The notes under the pieces: generated by a model
What the model saw: the letters and a program-made list of their open reading frames with translations, nothing else
What the model was told of the DNA's origin: nothing
The model's database searches: none
Translations under genes and position numbers: made by a program
Shown: piece after piece, positions 1 to 10,235 of the stretch
How positions within the stretch are numbered: the stretch's first letter is position 1
How the letters are laid out: every line of letters starts with the position of its first letter
Assembly: GCA_030704615.1 (NCBI GenBank)
Contig: CM060732.1
Span: forward strand, 560,001-624,000
Direction of reading: 5' to 3'
Length of the DNA: 64,000 nt
Source of the DNA: Takakia lepidozioides
Taxonomy: Eukaryota > Streptophyta > Takakiopsida > Takakiales > Takakiaceae

Positions 1-420
1 CTCGCAGTGAATGGAGTGGAGAAGAACTAGATCGCCGGGTACCAACCACCTTAGGGTTCCTGCATCATAGCCCAGCTCGTCCTCGGTCTGGGCTTCGGCG
101 TCTGCTGCGGCCGCCGTCTGCGTTCCCTTATCCTTGCTCACTTCCTCATTCTTGTCACCAGCCACAAAAACTAACTCTCCCTCTTCCCGATCTTCTCCTC
201 TACTAAATGCCTCTGCCATTCTTTCGAACTCTCGACCTAACCTCTTCCCCTTCATCCTCTCCTGAGCTTTCCTACGTTGTCTCTCAGTTGTGAAATACAA
301 AGACTGCCTCCTTCTGCGACGCTTGAACGCACTCTTGTCTGTGCTAAAGCCCTCTAGCTTGCTCGCCACTCCGGACGGTTCGTCACTCTGAAACGTCAAT
401 TCTTTGCAAAAGGTGTACTT
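1..420 (-). CDS. N-terminal exon-like ORF resembling the start of the ParB/methyltransferase gene (partial)
   Basis: Reading the minus strand gives one frame open from about 420 to the window edge, about 140 codons. It contains a very basic stretch (KRRRRRQSLYF, then TTERQRRKAQERM) followed by an acidic, alanine-rich tail. The same layout, a basic RRxxRxSLYF block followed by acidic sequence, opens the methyltransferase genes at 39754 (minus strand; RRTKRRKSLYF) and 40795 (plus strand; RRKLRKLYFG). I infer an N-terminal exon of another PM element copy pointing out of the window. No start codon is obvious at the upstream edge and no catalytic domain is visible, so the assignment rests on the short basic motif and composition. 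A late GDLVLL string is also common in Gypsy integrase tails, which is the main alternative. Confidence 0.38.
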
Positions 421-726
421 GAAGCGGCGATTGGAATTTTGGGATGAATGAAAAACTCGCGCCCGCACCTACTTTACATTGTCAACTTAGGGCACTGTTG
501 GATTTTTTGTGTGCTCATCTTCATCTACCCTGAAGGCTAGCGGAGGAAATGACATGCGTCCACAGGTGACCGGCCAGGTATCGCAAAAATCGGTGCATGC
601 AAAGCCTTGGATACCTTCCCGGAGACGTCTTCAATGTAACGGTACTTTCCAACGGTATGTACGCACCAAAATTACAGTGGGCAAATTGACCATTGCAGCT
701 AGGCCAATAGGTGCTCTGCAGAGCCC
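421..726. other. Unassigned spacer left of T1
   Basis: No convincing coding frame, repeat or terminus was seen. The left terminus of the T1 element is expected in or near this stretch, but no inverted copy of its right end (GCTCACGCC) was found. Confidence 0.4.
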
Positions 727-3656
727 ATGACTGGCAATGGGCACGACAATCCCTTTGAGACTTTCATGCAGCAATCAGAGCTGAGCCTCATCATCTTTGT
801 CAGTACATTCCGCCAATCATTTAAGCAGATATTCCGTCCGTGTGGTTTTGTACTGTCTACTTTCGTACTCCACGGTTTTGCAGTGCACATATTCCGACCT
901 CTGCACTGCAATTTGCATTGCCCCAGTTGTCCAATGGATCCGTACTGCGGACATAGCAAAATTCTATTGTGCGTCCCAATCAAGCCCCTCTGCAAAGTCG
1001 TGGGTGGCAATGGTCTCATTGTTGTGCAGGAGGATGTGCTCTGTAGAAGCTTGGAACTTGAAGTTGGAACTCTTCACGTTGAAAGAGAAGTGTACGATGA
1101 TTCCGGCAAGGTTGACAGCATGTTGATACTGGAGCCAGATATGGTTGGAAGCCGTAGAGAATGGAGAGTTCCGGTGGGCAAGTACCGCGTGCACGAGGAT
1201 CAAAGACGCCTGTCTGCTAGTTCCATCTTGACGCCCGGAACCGCAGCTTTGGTGGCTCCTGCCTTCACACCTGTTCCCTTAAAAAAAAAAAAACCAGCAC
1301 TTCCACAGCATTCGTGGAACTCTCGGAAAGCTCTGATGAGGACATTTCGGAGATCCCTCCACCTCCTATCCCCTGTGCTTATGTGGACCAAGATGTTCAA
1401 GAGATTGCCAGTATCATTCCAAAGTTGCAGTCTCTAAAAGGCTTGCCTAATAGCAGGAGTGATGTGCGTGGGATTGCATGGGGGACCATTCGAATTCAAA
1501 GAGAAAAATGCCTGCCGGCGGAGTTTGATGGTGATGTCCTTTTTGAGTTACCCCCTCCAACCTCGTGTGGTGGTTTGGCTGGTTTGATGCAGGGTATGGA
1601 CAAGAAACACGATGGACACCCTTGGTGCAGGACGAAAACCACCAACATACACAATCCTTATGGTTTGAAGTTTTGGAGATCAGTTTGCATGGGGCATCTG
1701 AGATGTATAAATGCAGATTGCAATGGCCTGAGATTGAGTGGTTGCACAAACAGAACAGAGTGGGAGGGCTATGCAGATAATCCATTCGGAGTGGGTTGTG
1801 CCCCTCCCAGTAGCACTTCATTCATCTGCAGGTTCTGCAAATTGGTCCCAACATGCATTGCCACATGCAAGGCTCGCATGTACTATGTGCTTCATTGAGG
1901 CCCCACCCTTTCTTGAGCTCGTATACATTTCGGGAATCACAATCACTCGGTGTGCAAAGGAGATTGCAGATACAGTATAGAAACCGTCTGAGGACTCCTG
2001 CAGCAGGAAGTCCACAATGCTCCGAATGCTTCGCCTTCAACCATCGCCCTTGCAGCAAGCAAGACGTTCTTGCAAAGACATATTCTTGGGGAACCAGATG
2101 CCACCTCATCAAAGCTGGACTCCTCAAACCTGGAGACTGTGATGGATCATTTCTCAATTTTAAGCAGTCCCAATGTCCGAAACCACATCAACGCACTGCG
2201 AATGGGCCCAGGGAACAGAGGTTTTGTTGATAGCATTCTGGATTTGAAGCGTAGAAGCAAATATGACTTCATTCAGGATAGTGTCTTCCCAGGACAGGGA
2301 TCCATGAAAGTGTACTTGTTCAAAATGTCGACGGTGGGGGAAGGTAGTGGGGTTAGCCTGGTCCAAAGAATGCAGCCCAGAGGAGATCTGGAGAAGTCGT
2401 GGCTGATGTTCGACCATGTCAAACGTGTTAAGGACTAGACAACCATGGCTTGTCATGTGTACAATCCAACTTACCAAAGAGTCATGACTATAGCAGTTTG
2501 CGACATGCAATCCGAGGACACCGAATCTCAAATTCTGATGTGGAAGTCTCTTGTCAACGTGATGACATTGAATGGTATGCTTGATCCAAACTTCAATGGA
2601 TTCATTGCTGACAACGCACAGGCAAACTGGAATGCAGTGAGGTGTGTGTCTGGTTCTGGAGACCCCAAAACCCCTATGGAAGGTAGGGAGCGCACCTGTC
2701 TCTTTCATTGGACGCAGTCCCTTATGAGGCATACAAAGAGTTGCATAAAAGTGGAATTGCAGGACGAGCACATGAGACTCTGCCGCTTGTACAAAGATGC
2801 ATCGACTGAGCATGACGCAAACTCACTGTATCAAACTATCCGAGCATGGTGGTACTCCTCAGATGCAGCAAGCCAGGAAGGTCTCAAAGAGCTTGACGAC
2901 TGGTTTGAGTTTTGGCATTTCCGGTACAGACAATGGGGGGGTTTCATGACAACAGTAAGTTCTGGGACTCTGAGGGTTTTTTTTTCTTCACTTGTCAGGA
3001 GGGATTGATTCATTTGATGCCTGCTGTTGTCCACTACAACTGCACGTCAAACAAGAAGGCTCACTGGAAAAGCTCATTGCTTGCAGAATATGATGCTGGA
3101 GGAAATTGCGGATATGCCCTCCTGCAATCTTTTGGAGACAGTGCATAGTGTTTGGATGAAGCAATCCAGGAAGAACGGACGGGATCTGTACGTTGCAACA
3201 TCTGATGACATGGTCCGCGCGCTATTGCAACATGGCAACGATAGGCCCACAAAAAGGAATGGAAAGGCGGTACGTCAGGTTGAGGCTAGTGCAGACAATG
3301 AGTGCAAGATGGTGTCTGCTAGAACCTTGCAGTGTCGCGTCACCCAAATTGTGAATGTTCCCTTGTCAGGGTATGGGCGGGTGTACACCATGGCGACTTC
3401 TGGATCTGTTGTTCATGACAGGACCTATGAGATTACAATTGGCGATTTCCCTAACTGCACTTGTCCGGCCTTTCAGAACACGCTCTCAAGCTCTCTTGGG
3501 AAGAGAGTGAAATTTGTCCCGTGTAAGCATCTTCACTACATCTACATTCGAAGGATGTTTTGCGATCCTAAACGAGACACGTACATTCACCAATGTACGA
3601 TAGGACCCAGTGATGTTCATACACTGCTACAGAGAGATACTTCGGGTATAAATTGA
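727..3656 (+). pseudogene. Mutator-like transposase, decayed (T1)
   Basis: Homologous along its length to the copies at 18.9, 52.8 and 54.5 kb. Order seen: N-terminal domain (LEVGTLHVEREVYDDSG, WRVPVGKYRV); acidic SESSDEDISEI segment; zinc-binding region with KHDGHPWCRTKT and CxxC/HxH residues, like WRKY/GCM/FLYWCH fingers; DDE core with MFDHVKRVK, GFIADNAQANW and a C..HW insert; intron starting GTAAGT after FMTT (near 2952) and ending TTGCAG near 3090; second exon with the expected glutamate motif region (here degraded to CNLLETVHSVW); C-terminal SWIM finger CTCPAF...CKH, ending at 3656. Damage: a frame change at the A-run near 1280-1291; three TGA codons between 1895 and 1995 where the 51.5-kb copy has arginine; and TAG at 2436 where relatives have tryptophan. 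The family moves DNA by cut-and-paste in the nucleus; this copy cannot encode an active enzyme. Confidence 0.75.
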
Positions 3657-4306
3657 GAAGTAGTCGGGATTTGCATTGCAACTCTGCCGGTTTGCCGTCC
3701 TTGTCATTTTTACTCAAACCTAGCTGACTCGGAGTTTGGAGATGGCTACCTTTGCTTAATGGGAACATTTTTTGAATGAGATCAATGTTGTTTTGCAATC
3801 AATATTTGTTTTCAATCTTGTTTTTCAATGCATGTTTGTCTTACAACCACGAGGACTTGTATCTGGCTTAGTTCTGGTTACTGGCAACACTTTCTTGAAT
3901 GAGATCAATCTTGTATTACAGAATTGGCTTATGACTTCACTTTGTATGAGATGAATGTGATTCATGTCATGAATGGCCTTTTACAAGCAATCCTATTTCA
4001 CTCATTCATGCCACATTCATCCAGTCATTATCATCCAACATTCATCCAGCATTCATCCATTTCCCTAAACCCAATCATCCATGCTTACTTTGTCGAGAAG
4101 TTTTTCGTACACATTCGTCCCACATTTTCTGTCATGGAGGTCGGCATCTTCGGTCCCAGCATGGTATGTTAGCCTCCAATAGGCACCGGTTTGCATCCAT
4201 GACAATAGGCCCTGCTTCTTCCACGGTTATACGTTCCACTTCCAATTTGTGCTCACGCTTAAGGGAATCTGCTCACGCTTAGTGCGCTCACGTGAGCGCA
4301 CTCACG
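3657..4306 (+). repeat. 3' flank and subterminal GCTCACGC repeats of T1
   Basis: AT-rich sequence contains two related segments (GAATGAGATCAAT at about 3775 and 3898) and runs of CATTCATCC. From about 4252 the motif GCTCACGC/TCACG occurs repeatedly in both orientations, including the palindrome GCGCTCACGTGAGCGC. Related GCTCACGC clusters end the T elements at 15619-15660 (reversed) and 59537-59598. Confidence 0.55.
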
Positions 4307-4319
4307 CCGCAGCTGCTCT

Positions 4320-6807
4320 CGTTTTTCATGGCTTGGACCGTGCCAGGCGCAAGCTGTGTCTACACACCAAAAATGCAGAAACAATGGCATGCCTCACATC
4401 TCGTTGGATGCCCCTGGTACCTGAACATGTCTGGCGGACTTGTTGACGAATCGGAGAAAGACCTGCACGCGAAAGCGGAGGAGAAGAGAAGGGAAGACGT
4501 GTCCCTGGTGGGCCTGAAAAGGCAAAGGAAGAATCCAGATAGGCAGCTGAGATGGCATAGAAGACGGTGGATGCAGCTGTGCAGGCTCAATAGAAGGGGT
4601 CGAAGAAGAGGACTCGCCAGCAAGGAGCAGCAGTTGTGACACCCAAGAAGATGAAGAAGCAGAAACAGAAAGAGCATGAAGAGGGTGAAGAAGAGGGCTC
4701 TCATGGAGACTTTGCAACCAGCCCACCCCCCGAAACGCAGCCTAAATCCCCTGCGGCCACCATTGTCACAAAAGGGACGAGAACAGGCTCAACAAAGAAG
4801 GCACTCTTCAACCCCCCGGGGGGGCACCATTTCGAGCCGGTGGAAATGAAGAGGCCGAAAGTGGAGCTAGAAAGAGTAGTGCAGTGTGTGAATGAGAGTT
4901 TCTTAGCGGCTTCGGATGGGCGGGCAGCCAAGTTGGCATACATCAGGTCCATGGAGGGGCTAAAAGGGCAGAGCACGGCTGCCGAAGAGCCTTCCGACAC
5001 CCCTGGGTTTCAAAAGATGGTCTCATTATTTGAGAAGGTGTGTGCAGGGAGGGATTGTAGGAGGGGTGGAAAAGTCACCAAGTGGTCTTGCGATATGATC
5101 ATCTTGGATATTCCGGATGGAGAGCCTGTGGAAGGACTGCATGCTGTGCCGTCTTGGAACAGGTACTCCGAGGACTTTTGGAAAAAAAGATTCAGGCTCG
5201 CCCGCATAGTGTTGGACAACAGAGGCTGTGTGGTTGTTCCTGCGAGCAGAGTCAAAAACATAGAGGCAGGAATTGCGAAGTGGACCCGCAAGAGTGTCGT
5301 CCCAATTTTGAAGAAGAAGTGGACGTGCATCAACACATTGGGCCTTCGCACAGAAGGGAAGATGGTAATTACCACATTGGCAATCGTCCTTGCATTTTGT
5401 AAGCTGTTTTGAAATGCGGTGCCGAATTCGAATTCTAATCATTCTCCACTGTGTGTGCAGATGAAGCAGTTTGATGCATACTGCTTTGTGAAGGAGAAGT
5501 TCCTAAACAGGCCATGAAATTGCATTGCGTAAGGGTTTTTCTTGGTCCCACGAGCCTTCACGGCCCGCCATCCCCACGATCTGGTCACCGTGCCCACCCG
5601 TTGTATCTGCACCACGACTTCCAACGGTCACGGTCAACCATCACGACCTGGGCTCGTGGTATCTCGTGATACCGCCCCAACGGTTTGCTTTCCGGAAGGA
5701 TGGATTGTTGGTTGACCCGAACTGCGACCCCATCGATTATGACGTCTTGTTCAACAACGTTGCCATGGAACTCCTCCCTCATAGCCTCACTTCAATGGAT
5801 CCCCTGCGGTATTCACGGACTCGAAGCCCTGCCTTCATCCAGACAATTATGGAGGCATGCACTGACCTGGAGGGCAGAGTGCTGGACCTCATCTGTGGAA
5901 CAGGTATGCATATTTTGGTACTATGTTGTTCTGCAAATTTTCATTATGTTTAGATTCTGCATTTCTCAAGGGCCATGTCAAACATAATGAGTGGATGCCA
6001 TTCTCACAGTTGCCTCACTGTGGGCTGGGCGGTTTTTTGACTGGCACCTCTTTGCCTTCGAGGAGGACACATCCGTGTGTGGATCCCATCTGGAAGGGCT
6101 TCAACGAAATGTGAAGGCTCCCATCGCAGCCATGACTCCTCGGAGGATTCTTCGGACTCGGAGGAAGAGACAGTGGACGTTGATGCTAAGGAGAACTCGG
6201 AATACGAGTGAGTGGAAACATTGTAAGTTTGCAAAGCCTTCTGGGTCATTCTTTCTTCACGTGAATGCCGGATTGTGGTTCTCATTGGTCTGGGGAAGTG
6301 ATTATTATGTGCAGGATTCCAAGATCTACATCGAAACCAGTGGCGCCTACATTTCTTGCCAGGGAGAATGTCCCGTTCTTTGCAACGTCCGACTTCATGA
6401 AGAGCCCAGTGAAGGACTACTCCCTTCCTAGTTATGCAGCTAAGTTTGCAAAGACAGCCATAAGACGATGTGAGAATCCCAGTAAAGTAGAGCTGATTTT
6501 GGAGAGGGCTAGGGAGGACAGAAGGAAGCAAAGAGAGTTGGCTGCAGCTGAGCCAGGTAGACGCGTGTGGAAGTATGTATGTGATTCCACGGAAGAGAGC
6601 GATGCAGACAAGGAGGACGACAACCCAACGGAGGTGAGATGGTTAGTTCCTCAAGGGGAAGATGGGATTTTTGAAAGCCTGGCCAACGACCAGTCCGCTA
6701 GACATAAGAAAGGCAATGAGGGGGTGGAAGGGGAGCAGGACAGGATGAAAATAGTGATGATGATTTCCAAGATGGGTAGAATCTTAAATAACTCTTTGTA
6801 CATTTAA
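4320..6807 (+). pseudogene. Methyltransferase-like half of the ParB/methyltransferase gene (PM-A)
   Basis: Begins in the linker (MQKQW...GCPWYL, then a Lys/Glu-rich segment, frameshifted near 4480-4640), then runs in frame from 4636 to 5412 with NPPGGHHFEPVEMK, an alpha-helical segment and MIILDIPDGEPVEG at about 5097, the motif IV position. An Arg/Leu...GCVVV strand (motif V/VI-like) follows. Intron ends are visible near 5350-5460 and 5902-6030. The next exons read RSPAFIQTIMEACT, VLDLICGTG (motif I, about 5880-5902) and, after the intron, WAGRFFDWHLFAFEED. The last exon (about 6312-6807) is a charged tail with SLPSYAAKF and NPTEVRW. Motif order IV...I is that of beta-class amino-methyltransferases; the aromatic residue of DPPY is replaced. 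Frameshifts and an altered 5' part make this copy non-functional as read. Confidence 0.7.
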
Positions 6808-6910
6808 ATTTTCTTCCTGAATATATAAAGGTATTTCTTTGCAGTTGAGGTCCCCTCTCCCATGTGCTTCTAAACGACACCATCTCTGAAACCACGTCCT
6901 TCCCAAAACC

Positions 6911-7467
6911 AAAAATGCGGTGCCGCATTTCTATGTCGGAACGGAAAAACGGAAATGTGGCAACGGTAAATACATCGTTATGGAAATGCGGCACCGCATT
7001 TCCATAACCGGGACACCAACAATTTTTCATTTCCTGTTTTGGACATCAGAAATCGTTGGGCCGAACGGAAATGCGGCACCGCATTCCATTGCGCTAAACG
7101 GAAATGCGGTGCCGCATTTCCATTTTGGAGATGGAAGTTTGTCCAATTCTTGACCCTTGCACGGAAATGTGGCACCGCAGTCCATTGTGCTGGACGGAAA
7201 TGCGGTGCCGCATTCCTTTGTCAAATACGAAATTTCTATGTCGGATATGGAAATGCGGTGCCGCATTTTCAGAACGGACATGGACATGCTTTGCCACATT
7301 TGAAGGTCGAATATGGAAATGCGGTGCCGCATTTCCAATTCGAAGTATGGAAATGCCATGTCAACAAAGGAAATGCGGCACCGCATTTCCGTTGCGACCA
7401 GAACGGCGGAGTTGAAGCTGCCGGACATCAATGCATGGGAACAAAGGAAATGCGGTGCCGCATTTCC
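6911..7467. repeat. Cluster of GGAAATGCGG palindromes (PM-A 3' region)
   Basis: About 12 copies or part copies of a 22-bp palindrome: arm GGAAATGCGG, a two-base centre (TG or CA here), then the inverted arm. Starts of the clearer ones: 6911, 6982, 7067, 7100, 7163, 7196, 7249, 7282 (weak), 7315, 7369, 7446. Successive distances are mostly 33, 53, 63 and 85 bp. Overlapping open frames here only translate the palindrome (NAAPHF, KCGTAFP, MRHRIS) and are not genes. Confidence 0.9.
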
Positions 7468-7731
7468 GAACTTGGGCATGTATATGTTTCCGTTTCTTCA
7501 AAGATGCATTTCCTCATGACTCTGATATCGCTCTTCTTTCGATTGATGTGGAGAGACACATTGTACAAATGAGACCACAAATTCTGAACAGTGGGCCAAT
7601 AACAGCAGCTCATTGAATACAAGGAAACACAATACACAGAAGTGAGGGCACGATGGGTTGTTTTATCGAACACGGTGTCTCACATTAAGCAAGTCCAAAC
7701 AAATCTAAACCCTCCGCCTTCTACATGGGCG

Positions 7732-8406
7732 TCACCAAGTCGACGGAACTTCGATAGCCCTCAATTCAAGCTCATTAGTGACGCGGCACCTCCAGGCAAA
7801 CTGCATTGCGGTCGTTCTGGTGCCCTTGGTGGAGCTGACGATAATGTCATGCCCATCAATGATACCACCATCATACATTGACAGGGTCACTGTGGGCCTC
7901 ATGTGCTCGTGCGATTCGTCTTCGCAACTCAGCCGAATGTCTCCATACACTGGAAAAGCGGAGTGAACTCCACGAATATAGTTTTCCCCGGTGCAGTCCT
8001 CCCTGGTCCACTGGCAACAATTCCAGCGCCAAAGCATGGCCATGTGTGATCTGTCCGGCATCCCATTCCAGTTGGGTATATCGAGGTCAACAATTTGTAG
8101 CACCCATGGACCGCACTGACCCTCGCCCTCACCTCGCTCAAAGCGGTAATAGTTCTCCAAATACTCCATTGCGCGCAATGACTCCCGCTTGACTCCAGAA
8201 GCGTCAGTGAAAACAAAGAGCCAGACAATGATGTCTCCTGATTTGGGTTTGAACATCGCATAATCGTGGCCTTGATAAGGGCAGTCAGTAGGATTGCGGC
8301 GGCAGGGCATCCTTTCAAAAGAGTAGCGGAGTACGCTGAATGACAGTAGCTTGTGGATGGAGGAGGCACCAGCGCGGAGGCAGGAAGTTGTGCAAGGAGA
8401 TGACAA
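7732..8406 (-). CDS. Element-encoded protein of unknown family, gene X1 (PM-A)
   Basis: An uninterrupted frame of 224 codons on the minus strand. A close homologue lies at 47241-47942 in PM-B and a more distant paralogue faces it on the plus strand (8710-9448; 48169-48939). Conserved features: RMPCRRNPTDCPYQGHDYAM, SGDIIVWLF, a WRWNCCQWT stretch with paired cysteines, VYGDIRLSC, and a C-terminal SMYDGGIIDGHDIIV block ending LRAIEVPSTW. No signal peptide or membrane segment is evident. I do not recognise the family. The many short strands and Gly/Asp turns suggest a beta-rich fold. An open frame preserved in both copies while the neighbouring gene decays suggests recent selection or youth. Start codon choice is uncertain; homology to the paralogue begins about residue 22. 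Confidence 0.65.
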   Translation of the reverse strand: MSSPCTTSCLRAGASSIHKLLSFSVLRYSFERMPCRRNPTDCPYQGHDYAMFKPKSGDIIVWLFVFTDASGVKRESLRAMEYLENYYRFERGEGEGQCGPWVLQIVDLDIPNWNGMPDRSHMAMLWRWNCCQWTREDCTGENYIRGVHSAFPVYGDIRLSCEDESHEHMRPTVTLSMYDGGIIDGHDIIVSSTKGTRTTAMQFAWRCRVTNELELRAIEVPSTW

Positions 8407-8709
8407 TTTGATTGCAAACGCTGCAATTCCTCACTTACACTCCAACGCACATTTAAATTTCCCCCTTACAGGAACTTGCACGGATGAAGATTGGTTTGCT
8501 CATGAATGTAGCCATTTCAATTTCCTTCCGTGCCATGCAAACTATGGGCTGTTAGTGCCAGGTGGGCCTATAGCCACTCGAGACGACTTCATCCATCTCC
8601 CCTTCGATGTAAATGCGGCGCCGAATTTCCATCCGGGGGGATGGACTTTGGTGGCAGGTGGCCGACTGTTCCCCGTGGATGGGAATGAGTAAGCGGTTCA
8701 TCCGCCGCT
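8407..8709. promoter_or_regulatory. Shared upstream region of the head-to-head X1/X2 gene pair (PM-A)
   Basis: About 300 bp between the two divergent genes, with an AT-rich CATTTAAATTTCCCCC segment at about 8450 that recurs at 47940 in PM-B and, shortened, at 28195 in PM-D. By position it should hold a bidirectional promoter. A decayed palindrome (AATGCGGCGCCGAATTT) lies at about 8612. Confidence 0.4.
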
Positions 8710-9448
8710 GGCGTGATGAACACGTTACACAATGATAGGTGGGTAGGTGGGACCCAGTTCCTCCATTATTGGAGCCTGCAGTGCTCTTCCGCTTGTCATC
8801 AGGGGGAAAATCAAAGGGCTTCGTTGCTGTCTACAAGGTCATTGTCATCGACAACACACACGTCCTCCGAGCCTCCTTTGAAGGATGTCGTGCTTGTGGA
8901 ACCACGATGACTGCCCTTATGGAGGCTTCGATTATGCAATGTATACGGCCACATCGGGAGACATCGTTATCTGGCACACAGTTTCCACCTAAGATTGTGG
9001 GGCGAATGTGGAAACATTGACAGCTTTTGAGTATATCCCAGGCCACTACGCCTTTGAGCGGGGTGACGATCTTGGTCTGAGGAGTCCGTGGCTCCTGCAC
9101 ATCCTTGATTCCGGTTTTCCCAGCTACGGCGTGCACCCATGTAGAAGAATGCGCACTGCTATGCTGTTGCGGTGGAACTGCTGCTAGTGGACCTGGGTGG
9201 ACTCCATCGGGGAGACGTATACTCCTGAAGGAGTGCGCTCCTCTTCTCCATTGTATGGGGACATTCGCATTGGTGTGGAGGACGAAAAAGTGAAGCTTTC
9301 CATATTCGATGGTGGTATGATTGAAGGCACGACATTGTGGTGAACATCAACAAGGGCGGTACAACGGCTGCAATCCAATTTACTTGGAGGAGCCCGATGA
9401 CTCATGAGCTAGTTTTCAGAGCAGTCAAAGTTCCGTTGACAATGTGAC
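8710..9448 (+). pseudogene. Element-encoded protein of unknown family, gene X2 (PM-A), broken
   Basis: Matches the intact plus-strand gene at 48169-48939 in PM-B across its length (LEPAVLFRLSSG near 8775, SSFEGC near 8870, WNCC near 9175, SPLYGDIRI near 9245, IFDGGMI near 9305), but only by changing frame several times and reading through stops. It is a paralogue of the gene facing it on the minus strand. Function unknown. Confidence 0.65.
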
Positions 9449-9759
9449 TTGTATTCAGAAGGCATAGGGCTATAGATTTGTTTGCACCATCAGCACAGTA
9501 GACGTGCTTGAAATGCAATTCATGTGGATCAATAAAAACCCCATTGTGCCCTCCTTTTTGTTCTATTCTGCATCCATCGATCTCACAATGCATCATTCGT
9601 CATTTCGTTTCGGATTGGGAGTGGGGGTGGATTTTGGAAGTGGCTGGTAGGCTGTAATGGGCGCCCATTGTACAGAGCAGTACCACCCTACCATTTGCAA
9701 AACATTGCCTTTTAAATTTATGTAATTCTAAGAAACATTGCCCAACCTCCTTCATCGGG

Positions 9760-9912
9760 AGGTCCTTGTCCCCTATGACCGTGACACCCTAAACCCTATT
9801 CCTGTGGACAATCATTTCTGAAAAAAAATCCTGCTCATGGTTTTTCGACACTTACGACTGTGCTCATGGCTCATGCCGCTCATGGCTCATGGCTCATGAA
9901 ATAGCAGCCCCC
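9760..9912 (+). repeat. 3' terminal region of PM-A with GGCTCATG repeats
   Basis: GGCTCATGCCGCTCATGG and further GGCTCATG units lead into ATGAAATAGCAGCCCCC, the exact element end. The same end occurs at 28494 and 49402, and in inverted form (GGGGGTGCTATT, then GAGCC units) at 30739, so it is a terminal inverted repeat of the PM family. Confidence 0.75.
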
Positions 9913-10235
9913 AACGCGCCAACCAAACCCTGTGCAACATGCTTTCCAAAACAATTCGGGAGCACAAGCGGGACTGGGACACCAAGTTGATTTCAGCGTT
10001 GTGGGCGTTCGCACGACTCATAAGGTAACTACTCAATAACCCCCTTTTCATTGGTCTATGGGGTGGAGTCTATCATGCCAATTGAGACGGAAATCTCGTC
10101 CTTACGACTAGCTATCACCGAGAGACTGGCAACATCAGAGTCATTGAAAGCTAGAGATGTTGGAGGGCTTAGATGAACTTTGGCAAGCGGCAGCGCAACA
10201 CATAGAAGCAGTCCAAAGGCGGCGGGATCAAGAGC
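9913..10235 (+). pseudogene. Ty3/Gypsy integrase fragment
   Basis: Nearly identical to 20590-20890: CATGCTTTCCAAAACAATT, then sequence encoding REHKRDWDTKLISAL, the ALWAF segment and a VYGVESIMPIE-like stretch, followed by the start of the C-terminal region. It is the right half of an integrase split by PM-A; the left half is not in the window. Small deletions break the frame. Confidence 0.75.

Larger units (their letters stand above)
727..4306 (+). mobile_element. T1: Mutator-like element with WRKY/GCM-like and SWIM zinc-binding regions
   Basis: A decayed transposase gene (to 3656) is followed by about 650 bp of AT-rich 3' sequence and then a cluster of GCTCACGC repeats. The right end is placed at 4306. 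The terminal string CTCACGCC recurs at the end of the related fragment at 59598, and beyond 4306 the sequence becomes PM element DNA (compare 43708). T1 therefore abuts, and probably inserted into or truncated, PM-A. The left end is not resolved. Confidence 0.6.
4307..9912 (+). mobile_element. PM-A: ParB/methyltransferase element, 5'-truncated
   Basis: Colinear with the 3' two-thirds of PM-B (43708-49402): methyltransferase exons, palindrome cluster, head-to-head gene pair, then the terminal GGCTCATG repeats. The right end is at 9912, exactly after AGCAGCCCCC; PM-B (49402) and PM-D (28494) diverge from it at the same base. The DNA beyond 9912 is the middle of a Gypsy integrase, which indicates insertion into that older element. 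The ParB-like part is missing, cut off by T1 at the left. Confidence 0.75.

Noticed and set aside
3657-4250. Tandem CATTCATCC repeats as a microsatellite gene boundary
   Set aside because: Only a few irregular units; treated as part of the T1 3' flank.
6978-7519. Overlapping ORFs on both strands with repeated NAAPHF, KCGTAFP, MRHRIS peptides (also 23.0-26.0, 40.0-40.5, 46.1-47.0, 53.3-54.2 kb)
   Set aside because: They are six-frame translations of the GGAAATGCGG palindrome; the same peptide appears on both strands because the repeat is its own reverse complement. No independent coding signal.
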